Assembly (NCBI GenBank): GCA_943325255.2
Contig: CALPOS020000063.1
Span: 1-10,163 of the forward strand
DNA from: Sphingobacterium thalpophilum
GTDB lineage: Bacteria > Bacteroidota > Bacteroidia > Flavobacteriales > Flavobacteriaceae
Length of the DNA: 10,163 bases
Direction: 5' to 3'
The notes under the pieces were generated by a model. The model worked only from the letters and a program-made list of their open reading frames with translations, did no database searches and was not told where the DNA came from. This document shows, in pieces, positions 1-8,110 of the stretch. Every line of letters starts with the position of its first letter. Position 1 is the stretch's first letter. Made by a program: the position numbers and the translations under genes.

Positions 1-901
1 TATGCCCCAAAGCGTTTTGATATACTTCTTGATCGATAGACTCCAAAATTCCTTTTTCATCGACACCTTCTCCTTCAAATCTAATTTTGAAACCGACTTC
101 TTGAAAAGCCATTTTAATAAAATCACGTACACGAGTCGTTACGCCTGTGGCAATCACATAATCTTCGGCTACGTCTTGCTGTAAGATTCTCCACATGGCT
201 TCTACATAATCTTTGGCATGGCCCCAATCTCTTTGTGCATCAAGGTTACCCATAAATAAATCATTTTGAAGTCCCAAAGCTATTTTGGCAACCGCACGTG
301 TGATTTTTCGAGTAACGAAAGTTTCTCCACGCAAAGGCGATTCATGATTAAAAAGAATTCCATTACAAGCAAACATATTATAAGCCTCTCTGTAATTTAC
401 GGTTATCCAATAAGCATAAATCTTCGCAACCGCATAAGGCGAGCGAGGATAAAATGGCGTGGTTTCTGACTGAGGAACCGCTTGTACCAAGCCATACAAT
501 TCTGAAGTAGACGCTTGATAAATCTTTGTCTTATTCTGAAGCCCCAACAGACGAACCGCTTCCAAAAGTCGCAACGTTCCAATTCCATCGGCATTTGCTG
601 TATATTCTGGCGTATCAAAACTCACTTTCACATGAGACATTGCTGCTAGGTTATAAATTTCATCTGGTTGCACTTCTTGAATAATTCGCGTCAGGTTCAT
701 CGAATCGGTCATGTCACCATAATGCAACTTCAATTTAATTTCTTTGGCATGTGGATCTTGATATAAATGATCGATACGTGCCGTATTAAACATCGATGAT
801 CTTCTTTTTATTCCATGAACCATATATCCTTTTTCAAGTAATAGCTCTGCTAAATATGCACCATCTTGACCTGTTATTCCTGTAATTAATGCCGTTTTCA
901 T
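1..901 (-). CDS. gmd: GDP-mannose 4,6-dehydratase (C-terminus beyond the left edge)
   Basis: This cytoplasmic short-chain dehydrogenase/reductase converts GDP-D-mannose to GDP-4-keto-6-deoxymannose, the first step to GDP-L-fucose. Reading the minus strand from the ATG at 901-899 gives 300 open codons up to the window edge; the family is usually about 370 residues, so roughly the last 70 are missing. The start MKTALITGITGQDGAYLAEL carries the NADP-binding GxxGxxG (residues 8-14). The catalytic set is visible: STSELYG (131-137, with T132 and E134) and YAVAK (Y156, K160), at the same numbers as I recall for the E. coli enzyme. RRSSMFNTARIDHLY (33-47) and NHESPLRGETFVTRKITRA are further family signatures. 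It lies 25 bases after fcl, the next enzyme of the pathway. No frameshift or stop is seen. Identification is very secure. Confidence 0.97.
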   Translation of the reverse strand, partial: MKTALITGITGQDGAYLAELLLEKGYMVHGIKRRSSMFNTARIDHLYQDPHAKEIKLKLHYGDMTDSMNLTRIIQEVQPDEIYNLAAMSHVKVSFDTPEYTANADGIGTLRLLEAVRLLGLQNKTKIYQASTSELYGLVQAVPQSETTPFYPRSPYAVAKIYAYWITVNYREAYNMFACNGILFNHESPLRGETFVTRKITRAVAKIALGLQNDLFMGNLDAQRDWGHAKDYVEAMWRILQQDVAEDYVIATGVTTRVRDFIKMAFQEVGFKIRFEGEGVDEKGILESIDQEVYQNALGH

Positions 902-926
902 TGCTTCTAGTTTAATATATTTCTAA

Positions 927-1877
927 TTAAATTCTTACTTCTTTGTAGTTATTTGAATGTTCTAAAAACCATTGGTAGGTCGATTGAATTCCTTCTTCTA
1001 AGGCAATTTTCGCACTCCAACCTTGCTTTTTCATTTTGGTAACATCCATCAATTTTTTTGGCGTACCGTCTGGTTTTGAAGGATCCCATATGATTTCGCC
1101 TTGGTGCCCGACTGTTGTTTGGATTAACTCAGCCAACGATTTGATTGTTAAATCAACGCCGGTCCCAATATTATATAAATTTTCCTCAAACTGGTGTTCC
1201 ATAGCAAAAACCACCGCTTCTGCTAAATCTTTGACATGTAAAAACTCTCGCATCGGTGTTCCCGAACCCCAAAGTGTTACCGGCGCATGATTGTTTTCCT
1301 TGGCTTCGTGGAACTTCCGCATCATCGCAGGCAAAACATGGGATGTTTGCAAATCGAAATTGTCATTCGGGCCATACAAATTCGTCGGCATTAGACTCAC
1401 AAAATCTTTCCCATATTGTTTTCTTATCGCTTCGCAGCTTTTAACTCCAGAGATTTTTGCAATGGCGTACCATTCGTTGGTCGGCTCGAGTGACGAAGTC
1501 AGCAAACATTCTTCCTTTAGTGGTTGTGGTGCTAATTTCGGATAAATACATGAGCTTCCTAAGAAAATAAATTTTTCAACATCCTGTTTTAATGCGGTAT
1601 CAATCAGATTGTTTTGAATTTGCATGTTTTCCATTAAGAAAGTAAATGGATAGTCGTTGTTCGCTAAGATACCACCGACTCTTGCCGCAGCGTCTATAAC
1701 GATGTCAGGTTTTTCAGTGGCAAAAAACTCTTGTACTGCATTTTGATTTCTTAGGTCTAATTCTTTACTGTTTTTTCCAACAAGATTGTCGTAACCTGCA
1801 CTTTTCAATGCGCTCCAAATGGCACTTCCAACCATCCCTGTATGGCCCGCCACGTATATTTTTGATGATTTATTCAT
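927..1877 (-). CDS. fcl: GDP-L-fucose synthase (epimerase/reductase)
   Basis: This bifunctional NADPH-dependent enzyme does the 3,5-epimerisation and 4-reduction of GDP-4-keto-6-deoxymannose to GDP-L-fucose, using the product of the neighbouring gmd. The 316-residue length matches the family. The Rossmann motif GHTGMVG is at residues 11-17. The family-typical AARVGGILANN is at 64-74. The catalytic group is complete: S108/S109 and C110 in GSSCIYP, Y137 and K141 in EWYAIAK, H180 in TSHVLPAMMRKFH, and R187 shortly after. REFLHVKDLAEA (210-221) and YNIGTG (235-240) complete the pattern. It starts 9 bases after the upstream glycosyltransferase stop, so it is probably co-transcribed. It is also called wcaG in enterobacterial colanic acid loci. 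Nothing suggests loss of function. Confidence 0.97.
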   Translation of the reverse strand: MNKSSKIYVAGHTGMVGSAIWSALKSAGYDNLVGKNSKELDLRNQNAVQEFFATEKPDIVIDAAARVGGILANNDYPFTFLMENMQIQNNLIDTALKQDVEKFIFLGSSCIYPKLAPQPLKEECLLTSSLEPTNEWYAIAKISGVKSCEAIRKQYGKDFVSLMPTNLYGPNDNFDLQTSHVLPAMMRKFHEAKENNHAPVTLWGSGTPMREFLHVKDLAEAVVFAMEHQFEENLYNIGTGVDLTIKSLAELIQTTVGHQGEIIWDPSKPDGTPKKLMDVTKMKKQGWSAKIALEEGIQSTYQWFLEHSNNYKEVRI

Positions 1878-1886
1878 TGGTATTAA

Positions 1887-3023
1887 TTATTTGAAAACAG
1901 ATAATAATTCGTAAGCAGCTTTTTTCATTCTACTGTCATAAGATTCATAAAGATCCATTCCAAAAGTTCGTGATGGATATTTTTCTAAAATTCTTGCTAA
2001 TGCTTCGTCATTGTGTGATTCGAAGTAGGTTCCTTTTTCAGCCAACTGCTCGATATTGACTTTCAAATTACTGGCAATTACTGGAACTTGTAGTGATTTT
2101 GAATCTTCAATTACGGTGCTCCACCCTTCAAATAGACTGGGCTGGATAATTGCTGTTGCATATTTCATGAGCAGTAATTGGTCGCCACGTGGAATCAAAC
2201 CTAAAAATGTGATGGCGCTTTTCAAACTATTTTCATCAATAATTTGGTGCAACTCCCTCAAATATTCCGAATTTGGTTCCTCTGGAAATCTTCCTGTTAT
2301 GGCCAAATGTGGTATTTGTTCGCTATTTTTTAAATGTGCTAAGGCCTTAAAAACTACTTTGTGATTCTTGTGTTTATGGAACTGATTACTGATCATAAAA
2401 TACTTTTCAGGAAGATGATATTTTTTCAAAATTTCTTCCTTAGACAGTAGTGGCAGCTGATCAACTATTGAAACAAAATGATAAATGTGAATTTTCAAAC
2501 TTTTCGGCACTTTGAAAAACTGCAAGAAATCATCTTTGACCGCTTGACTTGACACTACTAAGTCTCTGGAATTTTTCAATATCAACTTGATTCGAGCATT
2601 TCTTTCCAACCGTTTTTTCTTAGTAAAAAACTGAGGATAATACATGTGCTGTAAATCAGCATACCAAGAAACTAATTTGGCGTCTAACTTACTTTTTACT
2701 GGATAGTCATGCATGGGGAATACTGCGTCTAAGTGATGTTGTACAACTAAATCATGGACAAAGACGTTTTTATTTTTCAAAACTGATTGAACATAGCCTT
2801 TATAAATCGAAGGAAACTGATGAGCAGAAGTTTCTAGATAGGGATAGGATATTTCTTCAAGATATTTCTTCAAATAATCAGGATAAATAATCACTACGAT
2901 TGGTTTGTCTTTGTCTTCTAAAAAATCCAAGATTTTAATGCAGTTCAAAATATAAATCAAACCTCCCGTCCATTTGGGATTAAAATTAAAAATAATTCCG
3001 AGTCTAAATCTATTTTCTTTCAT
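1887..3023 (-). CDS. Glycosyltransferase, GT4-like (GT-B fold)
   Basis: This is a probable retaining glycosyltransferase of 378 residues that adds one sugar to the repeat unit at the inner face of the membrane. The N-terminal half (1-190) has the acceptor-side features of GT-B enzymes: IIFNFNPKWTGGLIYILN (residues 10-27) with the glycine pair of the first loop, and a run WYADLQHMYYPQFF (120-133) typical of this subgroup. The C-terminal half has FMISNQFHKHKNHKVVFKAL (209-228), a GRFPEE turn, and the nucleotide-sugar-binding stretch QPSLFEGWSTVIEDSKSL (294-311). In that stretch E299 is the first acidic residue of the EX7E motif; the second position is D307, with E306 next to it, a form I recall as common in the EGWSTVVED subgroup. 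There is no transmembrane segment. It starts 13 bases after the preceding gene. The donor and acceptor cannot be told from sequence; a fucosyl role is possible by position only. Confidence 0.88.
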   Translation of the reverse strand: MKENRFRLGIIFNFNPKWTGGLIYILNCIKILDFLEDKDKPIVVIIYPDYLKKYLEEISYPYLETSAHQFPSIYKGYVQSVLKNKNVFVHDLVVQHHLDAVFPMHDYPVKSKLDAKLVSWYADLQHMYYPQFFTKKKRLERNARIKLILKNSRDLVVSSQAVKDDFLQFFKVPKSLKIHIYHFVSIVDQLPLLSKEEILKKYHLPEKYFMISNQFHKHKNHKVVFKALAHLKNSEQIPHLAITGRFPEEPNSEYLRELHQIIDENSLKSAITFLGLIPRGDQLLLMKYATAIIQPSLFEGWSTVIEDSKSLQVPVIASNLKVNIEQLAEKGTYFESHNDEALARILEKYPSRTFGMDLYESYDSRMKKAAYELLSVFK

Positions 3024-3036
3024 AAATACAACCTAC

Positions 3037-4128
3037 CTAATTTGAAACCAAAAAACTTTCAAATTCGTTGCAAATATAGTTTAATTCAAACTTTTGAATA
3101 AGCTCTTTTGACTTTATTGCCATTTTTTCTCTGAGTTCAAAATCGTCAATAAGAAGCTGCAATTTTTCAGTGAATAGTTCTTTATCACCAAGCGGTATCA
3201 GGAATCCATTGGTTTCATTACTAATCAGGTCGCTTGGACCTGCAACACAATCAAATGAAACAACAGGCAACTCCGCCGACATGGCTTCTCCAACAACATT
3301 GGGAAACCCTTCTGAAGCGGAGGAAAAAGCAAAAATTTTACTCGATAAGTAATACCGTTCAACGTCTGCTTGTTTTCCGGCAAAAACAACCCGATCGGCC
3401 ACACCTAGCTTCCTAGCCAATGATTCCCATGCTTCTTGGTTACTTTGCTTTAAATGATCATAACCAACCAACACCAACTTCCAATCTGGGGCAGTCAACT
3501 TTGAAAAGATCTCAATCAAAACATCTTGCTGCTTCGATTTAATATAACGTCCCACCATCAAAATGCAATTTTCTCGAGGAATATCTTGCGCAGGAATCTG
3601 CCTAATCGGATTTCCAATTACTTTAAAATTAGCATGAGCATACATCCCTTTGTATATGTCTAAAGCCTTTTCCGTTTGCACTATCACGCCTGTCGCTTTT
3701 GGATACAACCATTTGCGCAAACTATCATGCAATTTTCCTAAGCTTTTATTTGGCTGGGCACGATCTGAAACGTAGAGCGGAACTATCGTTCCTAGAAGTG
3801 CTAGTAAAACCATACTATTCCATCGTTCGCCAAAAGAAAGCGCTGCAATTGGATTGATTTTTTGTATTGTTTTTCTCAGGAAAAAGTTTGTTTTGATTGT
3901 AGAAAGCAATCGCTTTGAATTGTCAAATTTAAATGATGGACGATAAATAATAATGTCTTTTGAGATGTCATAAAAGACATCACGGTTAATTCCGTATAGT
4001 ACTAAATGAACATGATAGCGATTACTCTCAGCGAAGTAATTGAGAAGTTCCGACATCACGCGCTCCATTCCACCGGCTTGAAGGGAATGAATCACAAAAC
4101 AAATATCTTTTTTTATAATAGTCTCCAT
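3037..4128 (-). CDS. Glycosyltransferase, family GT4
   Basis: This 363-residue retaining GT4 enzyme resembles the group that includes PglA, PglJ and AmsD-type transferases of glycan loci. The sequence begins with a basic stretch, then CFVIHSLQAGGMERVMSELL (10-29); the GGMER loop contacts the donor phosphate in this family. The hinge region VGRYIKSKQQDVLI (192-205) and the stretch SASEGFPNVVGEAMSAELPV (270-289) are diagnostic. In the latter, E273 and E281 form an exact EX7E pair, followed by GPSDLI (297-302). The family often transfers HexNAc or hexose to a lipid-linked intermediate, but the sugar here is unknown. There are no membrane spans. It starts 6 bases downstream of the epimerase stop and ends 13 bases before the next glycosyltransferase, so the three genes are almost certainly translated from one message. 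Confidence 0.93.
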   Translation of the reverse strand: METIIKKDICFVIHSLQAGGMERVMSELLNYFAESNRYHVHLVLYGINRDVFYDISKDIIIYRPSFKFDNSKRLLSTIKTNFFLRKTIQKINPIAALSFGERWNSMVLLALLGTIVPLYVSDRAQPNKSLGKLHDSLRKWLYPKATGVIVQTEKALDIYKGMYAHANFKVIGNPIRQIPAQDIPRENCILMVGRYIKSKQQDVLIEIFSKLTAPDWKLVLVGYDHLKQSNQEAWESLARKLGVADRVVFAGKQADVERYYLSSKIFAFSSASEGFPNVVGEAMSAELPVVSFDCVAGPSDLISNETNGFLIPLGDKELFTEKLQLLIDDFELREKMAIKSKELIQKFELNYICNEFESFLVSN

Positions 4129-4134
4129 CTTACT

Positions 4135-5028
4135 TTAGAGCGAATTTACCCATTGTATATAGCTTTGTATTCCTTCTTCCAGCGATACGGTTTGCTGATA
4201 TCCTAAAGACTTCAATAACGAGATATCAGCTCTCCAATTGAGTGGATCTCCTTGTTTCACTTGATTGTTAAACGTAATTGTTTTTTGCCCTTTGAAATTG
4301 CTTCTAAATAATTCGGCAACGTACTCAATAGTAAATTCTTCGCCATTGGCAATATTAATCGCCTCACCATTAAATTTTCCGTTATCAAGAACTAAGTGAA
4401 AAGCATGGACGATATCATCAACATGAATGAAATCTCTACTTTCTTTTCCAGTTCCGTATAGGGCTATTGAATCCGCATTCAAAAACTTTTGATACATATC
4501 CCAGAAAAGTTGTTTTCTTAAGCCATTTCCATAAGCAGAAAAAATACGCAGTGAGCAAGTTTGTATTTGATAAAAGTCGCAAAACTCTTTGACGATTTGC
4601 TCTGCTTGCAATTTATGGATTCCATAGGGTGACAATGGCTGCAATGTTACATTTTCATTGATTGGCAATTGCGTCGGATTTCCGTAAACCGCGGCGCTAG
4701 ACAAATTGATGAATTTACACGAGGGCTGATAGGATCTAATCGCTTCTAAAATCTTAAAAACGTTTAAGGTATTCAGATTAAAGTCTTTTAGTGGAAATTC
4801 TATAGACAAAGCAACACTTGCCGCTCCCGAACAATTGATGCAGGCATCGAATTGGTGTTTTTCAAATAGCGCATGAAAATCAGAATTGGTGGCGTCAATT
4901 TGAAAATAGTCCTTACTGACGTAATCCGTGACAACATCACAACCCAATACAGCAAAGTTCTGTTTCTTAAAGTATTCCATTGCATGAAATCCGATAAACC
5001 CTCTAGAACCTATGATTAATATCCTCAT
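4135..5028 (-). CDS. NAD-dependent sugar epimerase/dehydratase (extended SDR)
   Basis: This is a 297-residue extended short-chain dehydrogenase that acts on a nucleotide sugar, by homology a 4-epimerase, 4,6-dehydratase or 4-ketoreductase. The dinucleotide-binding motif GSRGFIG is at residues 7-13, and the acidic residue D31 after strand 2 (GCDVV) favours NAD(H) over NADP(H). The active site is complete: NLSSAAVYG (108-116, S110/S111) and YGIHK (Y135, K139). RDFIHVDDIVHAF (198-210) and NIANGEEFTI are normal for UDP-sugar members. The C-terminal EEGIQSYIQWV resembles the end of fcl, which is a family feature. The start is fixed by a 1-base gap to the ATP-grasp stop. The protein is shorter than GalE (about 335-340), so I would not call it GalE. 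The substrate is unknown. Confidence 0.9.
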   Translation of the reverse strand: MRILIIGSRGFIGFHAMEYFKKQNFAVLGCDVVTDYVSKDYFQIDATNSDFHALFEKHQFDACINCSGAASVALSIEFPLKDFNLNTLNVFKILEAIRSYQPSCKFINLSSAAVYGNPTQLPINENVTLQPLSPYGIHKLQAEQIVKEFCDFYQIQTCSLRIFSAYGNGLRKQLFWDMYQKFLNADSIALYGTGKESRDFIHVDDIVHAFHLVLDNGKFNGEAINIANGEEFTIEYVAELFRSNFKGQKTITFNNQVKQGDPLNWRADISLLKSLGYQQTVSLEEGIQSYIQWVNSL

Positions 5029-5029
5029 C

Positions 5030-6043
5030 TTAGTTTTTTAAAATTAGATCCACCATCCAACCGTAAGGATTAAACTTCCCTTCATGCCAAACCAACTGTT
5101 CATCCCAATAACCTGGACAATCATCGTAGCCCGCATTGGCAAATCCGTAGCTGATTTCAATGAGCAACGGTTGATTATTTCCATCCAATACATAATCGTA
5201 GGCGATACATTGTGCTTTTAGTTTTTTTTGATATTCAAAAGAAACTTTTACAAATCGCTCGTCGATGGCGTCTTTATCATAAATAATAAACCCGCTACCA
5301 GACGCTCGAAAATCGTCCTTGCGATTCATTCGCTTGATGCCAAATGCTTTTCCATCTACAATAACGATGCGAATATCACAGTCATTGTTGGCAATAAATT
5401 CTTGAAAATATAAATAATTCATTTCATTCCCAATCACGCTGGCATAGCGCGGTGGTTTTACTAAACGAACAAATCCCTTTACAACATCGAAGGCATCTGT
5501 CTTTCCAAGTCGCCATTTTCTATATCTTTCTTGGATACTCTCCCAAGCATCGTAGGCTGGAAAACCTTTTCCAAATGCTTTTTTAGTCAGTTTCCTAGCC
5601 TCATTGGCGCTGTGAATGAGTTGCACATTCTGAGAACCTGCTCCTCCTCGAAGCTTAAAAACTTTGGGGAAAGTGGTGTTCGCTATCCAGTCCAAAGCAA
5701 CTTGCTCACTATAAAAAACCCAAGTCTTTACGATATCGATCTCTAAGGCTTCCAGCAAATATTTTTGTCCAACTTTATCGTCAAAATGCCAGGCGGTATT
5801 AAAGTCAGGGAAAACTTTCATGCCGCTTTGCTCCATAGAAAAAAGCAAGGATTTTGACATGACAATGTCCGATGGCTCTGCTTGATGATAGTGCCACATC
5901 AGGGCTGAACAATCTTTGAGCTGATGAACAATATCTGTCGCGTAACAATTGACTAACTTAAAGGGTATATTGTTCTTCTGACAATAGTCAATCCATTTGA
6001 AATGAAACAGCACTGGACTATTGTTATTGTGAATTGCTATCAT
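5030..6043 (-). CDS. ATP-grasp domain protein of a polysaccharide locus
   Basis: I recognise the fold but not a named gene. The 337-residue protein looks like an ATP-grasp ligase, the fold that activates a carboxylate as acyl phosphate and couples it to an amine or thiol. The nucleotide-binding part has VFKLRGGAGSQNV (128-140), with K130 and a glycine-rich loop, then YLYFQEFIANNDCDIRIVIV (210-229), whose QEF segment should contact adenine. GKAFGIKRMNRKDDFRASGS (231-250) supplies basic residues for the phosphates. The metal-binding strand LLIEISYGFANAGYD (293-307) has E296, but serine where most members have asparagine (EIN). The end, DCPGYWDEQLVWHEGKF, looks subgroup-specific. There is no signal peptide, so it is cytoplasmic. 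It sits between the AsnB-like gene and the epimerase (1-base gap), which suggests it works on a sugar- or amino-acid-derived carboxylate. An in-frame alternative start is not evident. Confidence 0.8.
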   Translation of the reverse strand: MIAIHNNNSPVLFHFKWIDYCQKNNIPFKLVNCYATDIVHQLKDCSALMWHYHQAEPSDIVMSKSLLFSMEQSGMKVFPDFNTAWHFDDKVGQKYLLEALEIDIVKTWVFYSEQVALDWIANTTFPKVFKLRGGAGSQNVQLIHSANEARKLTKKAFGKGFPAYDAWESIQERYRKWRLGKTDAFDVVKGFVRLVKPPRYASVIGNEMNYLYFQEFIANNDCDIRIVIVDGKAFGIKRMNRKDDFRASGSGFIIYDKDAIDERFVKVSFEYQKKLKAQCIAYDYVLDGNNQPLLIEISYGFANAGYDDCPGYWDEQLVWHEGKFNPYGWMVDLILKN

Positions 6044-6200
6044 TTGAATTTAAATCTTAATTTCGATATCATTTTCAATTTTTTTTAAATCGGTTAATTG
6101 TTTATTCGGTTAACCGTTTATTGCTTTAATTGAAGGCAATATTTGCAATTTATTTTATAAGTAATATCTGCTAAACAACGATTAAACTTTTCCTAAACGA
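6044..6200 (-). other. 157-base non-coding gap with repeats
   Basis: This is the only sizeable gap between intact genes. On the minus strand it separates the asnB stop from the ATP-grasp start. It is strongly AT-rich and contains two short repeat groups described separately. I found no exact Bacteroidota promoter (TTG or TTTG followed by TAnnTTTG). The closest is a TTG at 6178-6176 with a weak TAAATTGC about 23 bases later. There is no GC-rich hairpin followed by a T run, so no factor-independent terminator is supported. A 10-codon mini-ORF (6072-6040) overlaps the ATP-grasp ATG by an ATGA. The gap may hold an internal promoter, but the sequence does not prove it. Confidence 0.5.
6091..6122. 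repeat. Tandem pair of 16-base units with internal palindrome
   Basis: Two adjacent 16-base units, CGGTTAATTGTTTATT (6091-6106) and CGGTTAACCGTTTATT (6107-6122), differ at two positions. The second contains the perfect 10-base palindrome CGGTTAACCG (6107-6116). It lies about 50-80 bases upstream of the ATP-grasp start. Such an arrangement would suit a dimeric DNA-binding protein, but no regulator is known here, and AT-rich spacers produce short repeats by chance. Confidence 0.6.
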
Positions 6201-6205
6201 TTAAC
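6171..6205. repeat. Imperfect direct repeat at the asnB 3' end
   Basis: CTAAACAACGATTAA (6171-6185) and CTAAACGATTAA (6193-6204) are the same sequence except for two extra bases in the first copy. The second copy includes the asnB stop codon (6201-6203). This may be a small duplication created by slippage or by the loss of a neighbouring segment. No function can be assigned. Confidence 0.45.
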
Positions 6206-8108
6206 CCTTTCCTGCTCCATCCAAATACTGCTGTGCCCACAATTCGAATCCAAGCATTAACCAAATGGCGTCTAATTGCTCTGGTGTTGCTTTCGAAATG
6301 TTATCAACCCAACTGTTAAGTGCTTCCATCTTAAATAGACCACGCTGCTGAATTCCGGGCGCTACTTGCGTTTTCCACTTGTCTTGAAATGTGGCTGACG
6401 ACATAAACGCACGCAGCGGAATTCCAAATCCCATTTTTTGCCGATAGGCAAATTTTTCTCCGAATTTTTCTGCACAAATATCTTTCAAAACAACTTTAGC
6501 TTCGTCTTTCCCGCGATGTTTTCCAACCAAATCGGCGCCTGAAATTTTCAAGGAAGTACTTACCATTTCATTATCTAAGAATGGGACCCGATTCTCGATA
6601 GAATGCGCCATCGACATTTTATCTTGACGCATCAGTAAATCAGGTAAGTAAGTCAACAATTCGAACTTTCTTTGTCTTAAAATCGTATCGCCTTTCATTG
6701 CTTTCAGCGTTGCTGATCGATCTTCAATGGCATTTTGCAAACTAAAATTTGATTTAAGGGCATGCGCTGTTTCAAGGCTTCCAAAGGCAGATTCCATAAT
6801 CATCCTTTTGTTACTATCGAGGTAGTAACTCAGAAATTCGGAGATGTTATTTAAATTTTTCTTTAAGGCACTAAAAAATGTTTTTCTAAAAAACGGGAAC
6901 TGAGTCGCACGCACAAATCGACTATATCCAGCCAACGACTCGTCTGCTCCTTCTCCACTTAATAAAACAGTGACGTGTTTCTTTGCTTCTTGACTCAACA
7001 AGTAGATGCCAATAGTATTGGGATGATTCATCGGCTGTTCGAAATGCCAAATCGCTTTTTCGAGTACATCAAAATAGTAGTTGGCTTCCATTTCAAATTT
7101 ATGAGCATGCAATGACAACTGCTCGGCAACAAGGTCAATGTACTTTTCTTCCGAAAATTTTGGGTCTTTGAATACAATAGAGATGGTCTCAAGATTCCCG
7201 TGTTGGAGGGCCTTTGCTGCATAATAACTAACCAATGAAGAATCGACTCCGCCAGAGAGCTGACAACCCAATTTTACATCACTAATCATCTGAGAATGTA
7301 CACTTTTTTGTAAAGCATTTTCTAACACTGCTTTGCTTTCTCCACTAGAAATCTGCTGACTGCCTTCTGTATTAACATCGTAATATTGATGAGAAGTAAT
7401 GATACCCGCTTTGACCGTTAGATAGGTTCCTGGAATACAATTCGTGATGTTTTTGAAGAGCGAATTGTTGATGACATTTCTAAATAGTAAGAACTCATCC
7501 ATTTTTTCAAAATCTGCTTCGAATGTGAAATCTGGTAGCGCTTTAAAACTCTTCATTTCAGAAGCAAAAGCCAATCTTCCCTTTTCTTTCAAAAGGTAAA
7601 GCGGCTTAATTCCAAATCGATCGCGTGCTAAGAACAAAGTATCCAATCGAAAATCATATATCGCTAAGGCAAACATGCCATTGAGCATCAATATCATTTG
7701 ATCCATGCCGTATTCAAGATACAAATGCAAAACAACTTCGGTATCAGTAGTGCTTTTAAAATGATGTCCTTTACTTTCTAAATCGGACTTATAATCGAAG
7801 GCATTATACACCTCACCGTTCATCATCAAAACTACTTGTCCATCTGGACTAGCCATAGGTTGGTGTCCCATAGGTGAAAGATCCAAAATACTCAGACGAT
7901 TAAAACCAAAAACAAGGTCTTTCTCGCTTGCAAAGTGCTTGTCTTCGGAAATCGAAATGGCTTCAAATGACTTGGTTTTTGTATCTATTCCAACAATTCC
8001 AGAATCGTCTGGCCCGCGATGCTTTTGAATAGCAAGCATTTCCCGAATTGTCTGATTGCTAGTTTCTTTTTTAGAATCAAAATTATAGTAGCCTGTAAAT
8101 CCGCACAT
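6201..8108 (-). CDS. asnB: Glutamine-hydrolysing asparagine synthetase-type amidotransferase
   Basis: This 635-residue cytoplasmic enzyme uses glutamine as the nitrogen donor and ATP to turn a carboxylate into an amide; the classical reaction is aspartate to asparagine. The N-terminal class II glutaminase domain begins with MCGFTG, so Cys2 becomes the nucleophile after Met removal. Supporting residues include NRLSILDLSPMGHQPM (70-85), MNGEVYN (96-102) and TDTEV (121-125). The synthetase domain has the ATP pyrophosphatase loop LSGGVDSS (284-291), LLSGEGADE (382-390) and LLMRQDKMSMAHSIENRVPF (491-510). Length and motif order match the AsnB family. It begins 2 bases after the CapA-like gene stop. 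Members in polysaccharide loci may amidate a uronic acid or another acidic sugar rather than make free asparagine. That possibility is from location; residues setting the substrate cannot be judged here. Confidence 0.93.
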   Translation of the reverse strand: MCGFTGYYNFDSKKETSNQTIREMLAIQKHRGPDDSGIVGIDTKTKSFEAISISEDKHFASEKDLVFGFNRLSILDLSPMGHQPMASPDGQVVLMMNGEVYNAFDYKSDLESKGHHFKSTTDTEVVLHLYLEYGMDQMILMLNGMFALAIYDFRLDTLFLARDRFGIKPLYLLKEKGRLAFASEMKSFKALPDFTFEADFEKMDEFLLFRNVINNSLFKNITNCIPGTYLTVKAGIITSHQYYDVNTEGSQQISSGESKAVLENALQKSVHSQMISDVKLGCQLSGGVDSSLVSYYAAKALQHGNLETISIVFKDPKFSEEKYIDLVAEQLSLHAHKFEMEANYYFDVLEKAIWHFEQPMNHPNTIGIYLLSQEAKKHVTVLLSGEGADESLAGYSRFVRATQFPFFRKTFFSALKKNLNNISEFLSYYLDSNKRMIMESAFGSLETAHALKSNFSLQNAIEDRSATLKAMKGDTILRQRKFELLTYLPDLLMRQDKMSMAHSIENRVPFLDNEMVSTSLKISGADLVGKHRGKDEAKVVLKDICAEKFGEKFAYRQKMGFGIPLRAFMSSATFQDKWKTQVAPGIQQRGLFKMEALNSWVDNISKATPEQLDAIWLMLGFELWAQQYLDGAGKG

Positions 8109-8110
8109 AA

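Noticed and set aside
1036..1545. Plus-strand open frames of 60-84 codons opposite fcl
   Set aside because: They are antisense shadows of an unambiguous, intact fcl gene and show no domain or start signal of their own.
2056..2364. 102-codon plus-strand open frame opposite the first GT4 gene
   Set aside because: Antisense shadow of the glycosyltransferase; cysteine- and serine-rich composition is typical of reverse-frame translation.
4135..5028. Naming the epimerase galE
   Set aside because: It is about 40 residues shorter than GalE and lacks decisive specificity features; several extended SDR functions fit equally well.
6040..6072. Ten-codon mini-ORF overlapping the ATP-grasp start by ATGA, possible leader peptide
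   Set aside because: It is too short and AT-rich to separate from chance, and no attenuator hairpin or amino acid run accompanies it.
6137..6178. Possible Bacteroidota promoter on the minus strand (TTG followed by TAAATTGC)
   Set aside because: The downstream element departs from TAnnTTTG and the spacing is at the upper limit; too weak to annotate as a site.
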